A stretch of DNA of 58,896 nucleotides. Origin: Geobacteraceae bacterium (GTDB lineage Bacteria > Desulfobacterota > Desulfuromonadia > Geobacterales > Geobacteraceae). Location of the stretch: NCBI GenBank assembly GCA_029975275.1, contig JARKPN010000004.1, positions 1-58,896 of the forward strand. The letters are read 5' to 3'. This document shows positions 8,172-16,911 of the stretch, one piece after another. Numbering within the stretch: position 1 is the stretch's first letter; each line of letters starts with the position of its first letter. The notes beneath the pieces are model-generated. The model was given only the letters and a program-made list of their open reading frames with translations, did no database searches and was not told the origin of the DNA. The position numbers and the translations under genes were made by a program.

Positions 8172-10394
8172 ATGCGCCTCTCTCTCCGATTCATACTGCC
8201 CTTGGCGGCGGTTCTGATCCTTATCGCCTACGCGGTTGTTCCTCTGGTTGACAAGCTGATCGAACGCTGGTTCATCCGCGACTTGGACATGCGTTCCATG
8301 GTGATCGCCAATTCGGTCCGGGAACCCCTGCTGGAGCGGCTGGCCAGTGGTTCGACCGTCAGGATAGTCAGCTATTTCAACAGGTTAACCCAGGACGAGC
8401 GTCTGTTTGCCGTCGGTTTCTGCGATGAGGCCAAAGGCGAACTCATTGCCACGAAAACATTTCCCAAAGAGCTCAAGTGCGAAACATTCGCCTTGCACGA
8501 GAGCAGGCCGATCCGGATGCTTCCGAGCCCTAACGGCATGCTGCACGTTTCAATCGAACCCATCGAGTCGGAGGGGTCGCGGGTAGGCAGGCTGGTCTTC
8601 GTCCATGATATGAGCTTCATCCAGCGCAGGAGTGCCGAGACCCGCAAATTCGTCTTCTATTTCTTTGTGGCCCTTGGCTGCATCGTTTCGCTGATCACGG
8701 TCGTAGTCGCGCACATGAGCAGGCGGGGATGGGTCGAGGGAACAAGGACACTGCTGCGGGGAGAGATCATCAGGCGGCCTGGAGGGAGAAAATCCACGAC
8801 GACTCCGGAGCTGCAGCCCATAGCCCGCGACCTGCGCATGCTGATCCGCGAGCTGGAAACCGAGTACCGGCCGCGCGACGAGAGCCAGGTCACCTGGACT
8901 CCCGAGGCCCTGCGTTCCATCCTCAAGACCGAGCTGCGCGGCGAGGAGATCCTGGTGGTTTCCAACCGGGAGCCCTACCTCCACGTCAGGCGGAACGGCC
9001 GGATCGAGGTGCAGCGGCCGGCAAGCGGCCTGGTAACCGCCATGGAACCGATCATGCGCGCCTGTTCCGGCACCTGGATCGCCCACGGCGCAGGCTCCGC
9101 GGACCGGGAGACCGTCGACGGCCGCGACCGGGTGGCGGTCCCGCCGGAACACCCTTCGTACCATATCCGCCGGCTCTGGCTGAGCAGAGAAGAGGAACAG
9201 GGCTACTACTACGGCTTCGCCAACGAAGGGCTGTGGCCGCTCTGCCACATCGCCCACGTGCGTCCGACCTTCCGCGCCTCGGACTGGGAACAGTACGAGA
9301 CGGTCAACCGGAAGTTCGCCAATGCAGTGGTGGAAGAGGCGGGCACCGACAGCCCCATCGTGCTGGTCCAGGACTACCACCTGGCATTGCTGCCGCGCAT
9401 GATCCGCGACCTGCTGCCCAATGCCACCATCATCACCTTCTGGCACATACCCTGGCCCAACCCGGAATCGTTTGCCATCTGTCCCTGGCGCACCCAGCTG
9501 CTGGACGGACTGCTGGGGAGCAGCATCCTGGGCTTCCACACCCAGTTCCACTGCAACAATTTCCTCGATACCGTGGATCGGCTGATGGAGGCCCGGGTGG
9601 ACCGGGAGACCTTCACCATCTCCCACGGCGGACTGTCCACCGCGGTCCACCGTTATCCCATCTCTATTGACTGGCCACCGGCGCAGGAGTTCACCAGCAA
9701 ACCGGTGGAAACCTGCCGGAACGACATACGGCAACGACTCGGTCTGCCCGCCGACCATGCCCTGGGCTTCGGGGTGGACCGGCTCGACTACACCAAGGGA
9801 ATCCTGGAGCGGTTCATGGCGGTGGAACGGCTTCTGGAGCTCAGACCCGAGTGGAGGGGACGGTTCTCATTCATTCAGGTCGCCGCGCCGAGCCGTTCCA
9901 GCATCGGCCAGTACCAGGAATTCGAAGCGCAGGTACGGGAGATGGCCCGCAGGATCAACGAGCGCTTCGGAACGGACGGATACCTGCCGATAATTCTCAA
10001 GATCGAGCACCACGAGCACGAGACGGTCTACGAATACTACCGGGCCGTGGATCTCTGCTTCGTGAGCAGCCTGCACGACGGTATGAACCTGGTGGCCAAG
10101 GAATTTCTGGCCGCCAGGGACGACGGCCAGGGCGTGCTGATCCTGAGCCAGTTCACCGGCGCATCACGGGAGCTGCCCGAGGCTCTGATAGTCAACCCGT
10201 ACGATATCGACCAGTGCGCCGCGGCGCTGCACGTGGCGCTCACCATGCCGGCGGCGGAACAGCGCGACCGGATACGGGTCATGCGGGGGCTGATCAGCGA
10301 GTTCAACGTCTACCGCTGGGCCGGACGGATGCTGCTGGACGCGGCCGTAATGCGCCGGCGGGGTCGGATCCTGGAGCGCAGCACGCTGCCGTAG
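8172..10394 (+). CDS. otsA: Membrane-anchored trehalose-6-phosphate synthase with sensor-like N-terminus
   Basis: It is predicted to make trehalose 6-phosphate from UDP-glucose and glucose 6-phosphate. The 740-residue protein is about 270 residues longer than ordinary OtsA. Residues 5-27 are a TM helix, about 28-158 would be periplasmic, 159-182 a second TM helix and 183-255 a HAMP-like linker, as in sensor kinases. The GT20 domain follows from about 256: VVSNREPY, SGLVTAMEP, VLVQDYHLALLPRMI, FWHIPWPNPE, GFGVDRLDYTKGI, SSLHDGMNLVAKEF. AAAGGAG precedes the ATG and overlaps the otsB stop. The N-terminus could sense osmotic conditions or only tether the enzyme. GT20 also includes glucosylglycerol-phosphate synthases, so substrate remains a family-level call. 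Confidence 0.85.
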   Translation: MRLSLRFILPLAAVLILIAYAVVPLVDKLIERWFIRDLDMRSMVIANSVREPLLERLASGSTVRIVSYFNRLTQDERLFAVGFCDEAKGELIATKTFPKELKCETFALHESRPIRMLPSPNGMLHVSIEPIESEGSRVGRLVFVHDMSFIQRRSAETRKFVFYFFVALGCIVSLITVVVAHMSRRGWVEGTRTLLRGEIIRRPGGRKSTTTPELQPIARDLRMLIRELETEYRPRDESQVTWTPEALRSILKTELRGEEILVVSNREPYLHVRRNGRIEVQRPASGLVTAMEPIMRACSGTWIAHGAGSADRETVDGRDRVAVPPEHPSYHIRRLWLSREEEQGYYYGFANEGLWPLCHIAHVRPTFRASDWEQYETVNRKFANAVVEEAGTDSPIVLVQDYHLALLPRMIRDLLPNATIITFWHIPWPNPESFAICPWRTQLLDGLLGSSILGFHTQFHCNNFLDTVDRLMEARVDRETFTISHGGLSTAVHRYPISIDWPPAQEFTSKPVETCRNDIRQRLGLPADHALGFGVDRLDYTKGILERFMAVERLLELRPEWRGRFSFIQVAAPSRSSIGQYQEFEAQVREMARRINERFGTDGYLPIILKIEHHEHETVYEYYRAVDLCFVSSLHDGMNLVAKEFLAARDDGQGVLILSQFTGASRELPEALIVNPYDIDQCAAALHVALTMPAAEQRDRIRVMRGLISEFNVYRWAGRMLLDAAVMRRRGRILERSTLP

Positions 10395-10775
10395 CCGGGT
10401 CCGTCAGCCGCACAATGGCAGGCCTGTTGGACGGGGTTTTCCGTCCGGCCAAGCATCCCGTGCAACCCGCATCGGGCCGAGTATCGCGCGGGATTATTCG
10501 GAGGTATTCCGTGAAAAAATGGTCGGTGTACCTTCGGCCGGGCCAGGAAGCTCAAACGCGGCGACCGACTCAACGTCAACCCCTACCAAAGTGTTGCTCC
10601 TCATTCACCCGATACGTCTGTACATCTTCAGGGGAACCGCAGGCGGAACAACATTGTTCAGTTTGCCTAATACCCACTCCTGTCTATAATCAAGAATACA
10701 TGAATGCAAGCACGGCCGGCCGGATTATGCCGCCCTGGTGGTCGCGGCATCGACGGTGTTGGAAAGGAGGGAGCA
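10395..10775 (+). other. Intergenic region downstream of otsA
   Basis: About 380 bases without a convincing gene. A GTG at 10511 with GGAGGT before it opens a frame that runs to 10795 through the start of the next gene, but its composition is not protein-like. The promoter for the next gene lies near the end. No obvious otsA terminator is seen. Confidence 0.4.
10663..10690 (+). promoter_or_regulatory. Sigma70-type promoter for the one-TM sensor-like gene
   Basis: TTGCCT (10663-10668), a 16-base spacer and a perfect TATAAT (10685-10690), about 85 bases before the ATG at 10776. Confidence 0.55.
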
Positions 10776-11402
10776 ATGTCCGGAAGAGCGGATGATACGA
10801 GAAGGGGTGAGGACGCAGCCCCGGCGGCTGAGGCGGGGAAGGGGCCGGGCACCAGACGAGGGGTTTTCGATACCGTCAAGGCCTACTGGCGGCTTGTCGT
10901 GACACTTTCGCTCCTGCTCGCCATAGCCATCATGTATCAGTGGAAAATCATCGCCGTGGAGAGGGTGGAGGAGGAAAAGCGGATACAGAAGAGGCTCCTG
11001 ACTGAACAGGCGACCCGGTTGGTCGAGGGAAAAAACAGGGCGCTCGCGCGGATCGCTGCAATCTCCCTCTCCTGGGCGATCCAGGGCGAAATGGCGGCAG
11101 GGAACCTTGGCGCCATAGACCGCTATTTCAACTACCTGGTGAGGCAGGACCGGTTCAAGGTGATCCTCCTGGTCCGGCCCGACGGCACGGTGGCCGTATC
11201 CACCGATAAAAGGATGGAAGGTTTCCCGGTTGACAGATTTTTTCACGCATCGGTCCTGAGGAAGGACCAGCCCGATGTCGGGCCTCTTCCGGACGGGAAC
11301 CTGATGGCCGTCGCGCCGGTCATGGGTGTGGCAGAAAAGCAGGGGGTACTGCTCCTGGTCTATACCCCGGAAACCGTAACCCTGCACGCCGCGGGTGACT
11401 GA
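10776..11402 (+). CDS. Single-TM protein with Cache/PAS-like extracytoplasmic domain
   Basis: This 208-residue protein has a charged N-terminal tail (1-35), one TM helix (about 38-56), a helical linker with E-R-V-E-E-E-K-R repeats, and a C-terminal extracytoplasmic domain of about 130 residues. The segment ILLVRPDGTVAVSTDKRMEG is typical of Cache/PAS-like sensor folds. No kinase, HAMP or methyl-accepting domain follows, so it is a lone sensory or binding module. The ATG at 10776 has GGAAAGGAGGG upstream; a longer frame exists without a ribosome site. It sits between otsA and mscS. It may work with the sensor-like N-terminus of OtsA or with the channel; this is inference. Confidence 0.7.
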   Translation: MSGRADDTRRGEDAAPAAEAGKGPGTRRGVFDTVKAYWRLVVTLSLLLAIAIMYQWKIIAVERVEEEKRIQKRLLTEQATRLVEGKNRALARIAAISLSWAIQGEMAAGNLGAIDRYFNYLVRQDRFKVILLVRPDGTVAVSTDKRMEGFPVDRFFHASVLRKDQPDVGPLPDGNLMAVAPVMGVAEKQGVLLLVYTPETVTLHAAGD

Positions 11403-11554
11403 CGGTGGATCGGCCGCGAAGCCGCTGAAAAATGGGCGCCGAGCCGAAGCCCCTTCCCACGGCTGTTGCGTTTGCCGCGTCGCTCGATTTCATGACCCCG
11501 TTCGGTTATCAGACCAACACCCCGACCCGTTTGATGTGCCTGCGGAGGTGAATC

Positions 11555-12463
11555 GTGGAGATCCTTCGACATATCCTGAACTACGCCAAGTCTGCACTGT
11601 CCGCCCCCCTGCTGAAGGTGGGGAGCATGCAGCTCACGCTCTGGACCATCATCTATCTGCTGGTCCTGTTCTTTCTCCTCATCTATCTTTCCGGAAAGCT
11701 GAGAAACCTTGTGGCCGAACGGCTGCTGACCGGGAAGATCGCCGATATCGGCATCCGGCATGCCATGGCCTCGATCCTGCGCTACCTGATCATCGTTATC
11801 GGCACTCTCATCATCCTCCAGACCGCCGGCATCGACCTGACCGCCCTGAACGTGCTGGCCGGCGCGGTCGGCATTGGGGTCGGCTTCGGCCTGCAGAACA
11901 TCGTGAGCAACTTCATCAGCGGCCTGATCATCCTGTTCGAGCGTCCCATCAAGGTGGGGGACCGGATCGAGGTGGGGGGAGTGGAGGGGGACGTGGTGCG
12001 GATCAAGGGGCGCAGCACCACGGTGGTGACCAACGACAACATCACCATCATCGTGCCCAACTCCAGGTTCATCACCGAAAATGTCGTGAACTGGAGCCAC
12101 TCGGGCCGGACCGTGCGCTTCAGGGTGCCGGTGAGCGTCTCCTACGACAGCGACGTGCGCCTGGTGGAAAGACTGCTGCTGGAGGTTGCCGCCGAAAACC
12201 CTGATGTTCTCGAAAGACCGGCGCCCGGTGTCCGATTTATAGAGTTCCGGGAAAACGGCCTGCTGTTCGAGCTGCGGATCTGGAGCACGACCCTTATCCA
12301 GAAAAAGCGGCTGCTGATCAGTTCCCTCAACTTCGGCATCATCGAGAAGTTCAGGCAGCACGGGATTGAGATACCGTTTCCCCAGCTGGATCTGCACGTC
12401 CGGCGCGGCCTCCGGAAAACCGTTGCAGCCGAGGAGCCAACGCCGGAGAAGGCCGACGAATGA
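11555..12463 (+). CDS. mscS: MscS-type mechanosensitive channel
   Basis: This 302-residue inner-membrane channel is predicted to open under membrane tension and release solutes on hypo-osmotic shock. It has three TM segments; the pore helix with MscS signature (VGIGVGFGLQNIVSNFISGL) is followed by IILFERPIKVGDRIEVGGVEG at the start of the beta domain, then VPNSRFITENVVNWS and the alpha/beta C-terminal domain. The length is close to E. coli MscS (286). The start is GTG at 11555 with GGAGGTG seven bases upstream. Its place beside compatible-solute synthesis and K+ uptake genes fits a release-valve role. It is convergent with kup, with 49 bases between stops. Confidence 0.9.
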   Translation: MEILRHILNYAKSALSAPLLKVGSMQLTLWTIIYLLVLFFLLIYLSGKLRNLVAERLLTGKIADIGIRHAMASILRYLIIVIGTLIILQTAGIDLTALNVLAGAVGIGVGFGLQNIVSNFISGLIILFERPIKVGDRIEVGGVEGDVVRIKGRSTTVVTNDNITIIVPNSRFITENVVNWSHSGRTVRFRVPVSVSYDSDVRLVERLLLEVAAENPDVLERPAPGVRFIEFRENGLLFELRIWSTTLIQKKRLLISSLNFGIIEKFRQHGIEIPFPQLDLHVRRGLRKTVAAEEPTPEKADE

Positions 12464-12512
12464 GTTTCCCGATCCCGGCAGGGGAACGCAGGGGAGCCTC
12501 CAGGGCGATGTG

Positions 12513-14453
12513 TCATATTTCCACCTGTATGCCTATCTCCACGACCTGTCCTGGCGGGATGTGGTAGAATGCAGTGGCGCGAAGGGTATTCCGCGCCAGG
12601 AAAGAGAACAGTTTTTCCCTCCAGATATTCATGCCGTATATCTTCTCAGTCGGGATCAGCGTCTCCCTTGCCAGGTAGTAGGTAACGGAGTCGGTGTCGA
12701 TGCGAAGGCCGTACTGTTCGCACTCCCTGAGGGCGACCGGCACGTTCGGGCTCTGCATGAAGCCGTAGCGGACGGTCACCCGGAAAAAGCCTTCCTTCAG
12801 TTTCATCACTTCAATACGTTCCGCGGCCGGAATGCGCGGCGCCGGTTCGGTCAGCACGGTCAGGAGCACCACCTGTTCATGAAGTACCTTGTGGTGTTTC
12901 AGGTGATGCACCAGCATCGGCGGGGCAGCGTGCAGGCGCCTGACCATGAAAACGGCGGTACCGTCCAGTCGCACCGGAGGATTCCCGGCAATGTTTTCCA
13001 GAAGGTGATCCAACGGCGCGGTCATATCGTCGAGCGTCTTGTTCAGGATGTCGCGGCCCGTACGCCAGCTTGTCATCAGGGAGAATACAACCGCTCCGAA
13101 CACGATTGGAAACCACCCCCCTTCGGTTATCTTGAACAGGTTGGCCCCAAGGAACGACGTGTCCGCAAGGAGGAACAGGAGCGCCACCAGGAGCGCGGTT
13201 ACCGGTTTCCAGCCCCACCGCTCCCGGGTCAGGAAGGAAAGGAGAATGGTGGTAATGAACATGGTGGCCGACACAGCCACTCCGTAGGCAGCCGCCAGGT
13301 TTCCGGAAGAGCCGAATCCGAGCACCAGGCAGATTGTCGTTATCATCAACAGCCAGTTTATCGTCGGAACGTAAACCTGGCCGATTTCTTCCGAGGAAGT
13401 CTGGACGATCAGCAACCTGGGGCTCAGACCGAGCTGGACGGCTTGGCGGGTGAGGGAAAATGCCGCGGATATCACGGCCTGGGAGGCGATTACCGTGGCA
13501 AGGGTGGAAAGAATAACCAGGGGATAAAGGAGAGCCGAAGGGGCCAGGTGGAAAAATGGATTGAACGACTCCCGGGGATTGTCGAGGATGAGTGCCCCCT
13601 GGCCGAAATAGTTGAGCAGCAGAGCCGGCAGCACGAGGCCGAACCAGGTGAACCTGATGGGGCGCCTTCCGAAGTGCCCCATGTCCGCGTACAGTGCCTC
13701 ACCGCCCGTTACCACCAGAAACACCGCTCCGAGAACCAGGGTCCCGTGCCATCCGTTATCGAGAAAAAACCGGACCCCATGGACGGGATTGACGGCTGCC
13801 AGAACCTGAGGCGCCCGCACGATCCCGGCTGTGCCGAGGATTGCCAGTACCGCGAACCAGGCGAGCATCACGGGTCCGAACAGGGCGCCTACCCCTGCCG
13901 TTCCGCGCTTCTGGAACAGGAACAAAAGGATCAGGATGAGTATGGTGATGGGAATGACAAAAGGCTCGAAGGCCGGAGTCGCCACCCGTAATCCCTCGAC
14001 CGCGCTCAGCACCGAGATGGCCGGGGTTATGACGCCGTCACCATACAGCAGGGACGCGCCGAACAGCCCGAGCCAGAACAGTGTCCTGCGCCTCTTGCGG
14101 CCATCGCCTTCCATCGGAACGACGAGCGCCAGCAGTGCCAGAATACCCCCCTCGCCCCGGTTGTCGGCCCGCATGACGAACAGGAGATATTTACAGGAGA
14201 TGATAACGATTAGGGACCAGAAGATAAGCGACAGGATCCCGAGCACGTTCTCCGTGGTGGGCGGGAAGGGGGCCCTGCCGTAGAAGCATTCCCGAAGGGC
14301 ATACAAGGGGCTGGTGCCGATGTCGCCGTAAACGACCCCCAGTACGGCCAGGCAGGTGAGATAAAACGGCCCGCCGACTCCGAGAGACGTAGGGAGCCCT
14401 CTGTCGGGAACGTCCGCCTTTTCCCGGTTACGGGCATAATTGCGCAAAACCAT
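12513..14453 (-). CDS. kup: Low-affinity K+ transporter Kup
   Basis: It is predicted to be an H+/K+ symporter of the Kup/Trk1-KT family in the inner membrane. The 646-residue protein has the family start LAVLGVVYGDIGTSPLYALR (about residues 35-54), about 12 TM segments over the first 450 residues and a cytosolic C-terminal domain. The frame is open to 14636, but the ATG at 14453 has GGAGGAG upstream and fits the family, so the extra 61 codons are discarded. It starts 25 bases after the RNase III-like gene and is probably cotranscribed with it. K+ uptake is the first step of the response to high osmolarity, which links it to the neighbours. Confidence 0.92.
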   Translation of the reverse strand: MVLRNYARNREKADVPDRGLPTSLGVGGPFYLTCLAVLGVVYGDIGTSPLYALRECFYGRAPFPPTTENVLGILSLIFWSLIVIISCKYLLFVMRADNRGEGGILALLALVVPMEGDGRKRRRTLFWLGLFGASLLYGDGVITPAISVLSAVEGLRVATPAFEPFVIPITILILILLFLFQKRGTAGVGALFGPVMLAWFAVLAILGTAGIVRAPQVLAAVNPVHGVRFFLDNGWHGTLVLGAVFLVVTGGEALYADMGHFGRRPIRFTWFGLVLPALLLNYFGQGALILDNPRESFNPFFHLAPSALLYPLVILSTLATVIASQAVISAAFSLTRQAVQLGLSPRLLIVQTSSEEIGQVYVPTINWLLMITTICLVLGFGSSGNLAAAYGVAVSATMFITTILLSFLTRERWGWKPVTALLVALLFLLADTSFLGANLFKITEGGWFPIVFGAVVFSLMTSWRTGRDILNKTLDDMTAPLDHLLENIAGNPPVRLDGTAVFMVRRLHAAPPMLVHHLKHHKVLHEQVVLLTVLTEPAPRIPAAERIEVMKLKEGFFRVTVRYGFMQSPNVPVALRECEQYGLRIDTDSVTYYLARETLIPTEKIYGMNIWREKLFSFLARNTLRATAFYHIPPGQVVEIGIQVEI

Positions 14454-14478
14454 CCCGCTCCTCCACACCTGTCCCCGG

Positions 14479-15216
14479 TCAGGTCGGCCTTTTGTCCGGC
14501 AGCCCGTCGATCTCCTCCTCCAGCAGCATGAGCCCTTGCCGCGCCGCGTCCTGTTCCGCCTCTCTCCTGGTCCCGCCGGTTCCCCTGGCGTAACATTCCG
14601 TTCCCACGATGACGGTGACGGTAAAATGGAGGTCATGGTCGGGACCGGTGACGTCGTTCAGCACGTAGAGCGGCGGCCGGCAGCCCGTCGAATGGGCCAG
14701 CTCCTGGAGCCGGGTCTTGTAGTCCCTGGCTTCGCCGTCCATCTCCTCCCTCTCAAGCAGCGAACCGTACAGCAGGCTCACAAACCGCTCGGCGCCGGTA
14801 ACGCCGCCGTCCAGGTAGACCGCTGCCGAGAGCGCCTCAAGGGCTTCGGCCAGCACGGTTTTCTTGGTCCGGCCGCCGTTTTTCTCCTCACCTCGGCTGA
14901 GCAGCAGGAGCCCGCCGAGACCCAGCTTTACGGCGAGCCGGGAGAGCGTGGCCGTGTCGACCAGCGACGCCCTCATGCGGGAAAGACTCCCTTCGCTGCT
15001 GTCCGGATAGTTTTCCATAAGTCGCTTGCTGACCAGAAAGCTCAGCAGCGCGTCACCGAAAAAAGCCAGGCGCTGGTTGTCGCGCACCGTACGCCGGCGG
15101 AAGGCATGACCGTAGGAGGTGTGGGTGAGCGCCTCCGACAGGAGCCGGCGGTCCGTGAACCTGTGGCCGATGGCGGATTCAAGCCGGGCAAGCCTGTTTT
15201 CCCTGTCGGGACGCAT
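14479..15216 (-). CDS. RNase III-like protein with altered catalytic residues
   Basis: This 245-residue protein has a full RNase III fold plus a dsRNA-binding domain (DYKTRLQELAHSTG to TRREAEQDAARQGL). Alignment by eye to E. coli RNase III shows that the signature NERLEFLGDS has become NQRLAFFGDA. E38 is Gln and E41 is Ala; D45 is kept. ADTVEA has become AEALEA (D114 to Glu, E117 kept). E41, D45, D114 and E117 bind catalytic Mg2+, so dsRNA cleavage is probably lost or weak and dsRNA binding may remain. The start is uncertain: ATG at 15216 is chosen for family fit, with ATG 15246 and TTG 15270 as alternatives; none has a good ribosome site. It is upstream of kup. A normal rnc probably lies elsewhere. 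Confidence 0.8.
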   Translation of the reverse strand: MRPDRENRLARLESAIGHRFTDRRLLSEALTHTSYGHAFRRRTVRDNQRLAFFGDALLSFLVSKRLMENYPDSSEGSLSRMRASLVDTATLSRLAVKLGLGGLLLLSRGEEKNGGRTKKTVLAEALEALSAAVYLDGGVTGAERFVSLLYGSLLEREEMDGEARDYKTRLQELAHSTGCRPPLYVLNDVTGPDHDLHFTVTVIVGTECYARGTGGTRREAEQDAARQGLMLLEEEIDGLPDKRPT

Positions 15217-15284
15217 GGTTGTCGGTTTACGCTCGTTTCCGGGCATGGTTGTGGTTGGAAATCCCTTCAATACTTATAATATTG

Positions 15285-15324
15285 CTAGTGTCCTGTGCGG
15301 TTAGTTCACCGCACAGGACACTAG
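15285..15324. repeat. Perfect 17-bp inverted repeat flanked by CTAG
   Basis: CTAGTGTCCTGTGCGGT (15285-15301), a 6-base loop and its exact complement ending in CTAG (15308-15324). It lies between the cls stop and the rnc-like start, both on the minus strand. No T-run follows the stem, so a simple terminator is unlikely. A short palindromic mobile-element remnant is an alternative: CTAG at both ends resembles a 4-base target duplication, although it is itself palindromic. Confidence 0.7.
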
Positions 15325-15437
15325 TCTGTCAATGAAACCATAGGGGGACGGCCGCCGGCAAGAGGCAATCTCGTCCGACTGCGCGGCGAGCCGCGGAGCA
15401 TGGGATTGTAAATCGCCGGGATCGGGAGGAACCGAGG

Positions 15438-16871
15438 TCACAGGTAGGGGGACAGCAGCTTGGCGGCGCCGTCCCGGAGCTTTTCCGGCAGCGGACGACC
15501 ATCCATCTCCTCCAGGGTGGTTTCCCGCGCACGGGAGAGCAGTTCCACGAAATGGCCCTCCAGCTGTGCGGTGAACTCGCAGTCGTACACCTCCATGTTC
15601 AGTTCAAAATTGAGCCTCAGGCTTCGGGGATCCAGGTTGGCCGAGCCGATCAGGCTCCAGAGGCCGTCCACCAGAAACAGCTTAGTGTGCGCAAAAGGTG
15701 GAGGCTGATAATAGATCCGTATGCCGCACTGGAGCAGCTCCCAGAGATAGGAACGGCTGGCCCAGTGGACATAGGGGAGGTTGTTGTGGGAAGGGAGCAT
15801 CAGGGAGACCTCAACCCCCCGCATGGCTGTGGTGGCCATGGCCGAGATCAGGGCGCGGTCGGGGATAAAGTACGGGGTCATGATCCTCACCCGGCTGATT
15901 GCGCAGGAGAGGGCGCCCATGAGGATCCAATGGAGCTTGCGGAACTCCTTGTCGGGCCCGTCCCCGATGACCCGGGCCAGGGCGGTCCCCACCGGCTCCA
16001 GGCAGGGGAAGTAGCGCTCATCGTCCAGGAGCCGGCCGGTGACAAAGAACCAGTCCTCAAGGAAGACCCGCTGCAAATCGGCCACCACCGGACCCCGGAC
16101 CAGGAAGTGGAGGTCCGCCACCGGAGCCGAGGTCTCGGGCCGCTCCACCATGTGCCGGCCGCCGATGTTCATTCCCCCGGTAAAACCGGTCTTCCCGTCC
16201 ACCAGCAGGATCTTTCGGTGGTTGCGCAGATTCAGCCGTCCCCCCTGCCGCATGGGGAGAAAACGCTCCACCTCAGCCCCGGAGCCGCGCAGGAGCCTTC
16301 GCGCCGTGGGAAAGGAGTACTTCTCGCCCAGGCCGTCCACGATAACGCGGACTTCGACCCCCCTCCCGGCCGCGTCGCGCAACGCGTCTATGAAACGTCG
16401 CCCGGCTGCGTCGCCGTCAAAGATGTAGGAGCTCAGGTGGATCGAGTGGCGGGCACCGGCAATGGCCTCCAGCATGGCAGGATAGGCGTGGTCGCCGTTA
16501 TGCAGGGGGACCAGGCTGTTGCCCGCGGTGAGCGGAGAAACCACCACCCGGTCCGCCAGGGAGCGGAGCTCCCGCAGGTGCGAACACTCCCGGGGCAGCG
16601 GGAGGAGTGGCCGCTCCTGGGGGTATGACTGAAAGGAACCGGTGCCGGCCAGCCGACGTCCGCTCTCCTGCCAGCGGCGGGCCCTCCGGCTGATCCGGTT
16701 GATCCCCATGCTCCAGTAGAGGAGCGGCCCGGCCAGCGGGAGGACGAGGCTCACCAGCGACCAGCCGAGGGCCGAGCGAGGGTCTCTCTTCCAGAGCAGG
16801 GCATGGCCGGCGGCCAGCAGGGAGAGCGACGCCGCGATGCCAATCAGCAGGATCCAGAATATGATGTCCAC
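15438..16871 (-). CDS. cls: Cardiolipin synthase (phospholipase D superfamily)
   Basis: It is predicted to condense two phosphatidylglycerols (or a related pair) into cardiolipin at the inner membrane. The 477-residue protein has two N-terminal TM helices (about residues 3-22 and 35-58) and two HKD motifs: HRKILLVDG in the first half and HTKLFLVDG with SLIGSANLD in the second. The frame is open to 16955, but the GTG at 16871 has AAGGAAG upstream, gives the family length and avoids overlap with the next gene. It lies downstream of the PCD gene on the same strand. Cardiolipin rises under osmotic stress in many bacteria, so the position beside osmolyte genes may matter. Confidence 0.9.
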   Translation of the reverse strand: MDIIFWILLIGIAASLSLLAAGHALLWKRDPRSALGWSLVSLVLPLAGPLLYWSMGINRISRRARRWQESGRRLAGTGSFQSYPQERPLLPLPRECSHLRELRSLADRVVVSPLTAGNSLVPLHNGDHAYPAMLEAIAGARHSIHLSSYIFDGDAAGRRFIDALRDAAGRGVEVRVIVDGLGEKYSFPTARRLLRGSGAEVERFLPMRQGGRLNLRNHRKILLVDGKTGFTGGMNIGGRHMVERPETSAPVADLHFLVRGPVVADLQRVFLEDWFFVTGRLLDDERYFPCLEPVGTALARVIGDGPDKEFRKLHWILMGALSCAISRVRIMTPYFIPDRALISAMATTAMRGVEVSLMLPSHNNLPYVHWASRSYLWELLQCGIRIYYQPPPFAHTKLFLVDGLWSLIGSANLDPRSLRLNFELNMEVYDCEFTAQLEGHFVELLSRARETTLEEMDGRPLPEKLRDGAAKLLSPYL

Positions 16872-16911
16872 GCGTCTTCCTTTGTAGTCGAGAATAATTC
16901 CACGAAGAGGG

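Noticed and set aside
10511-10795. GTG frame with GGAGGT upstream after otsA
   Set aside because: The composition (many Cys, Arg, Gln, Pro) is not protein-like and it runs into the next gene. A shifted frame reads slightly better, but not enough to call a gene or frameshift.
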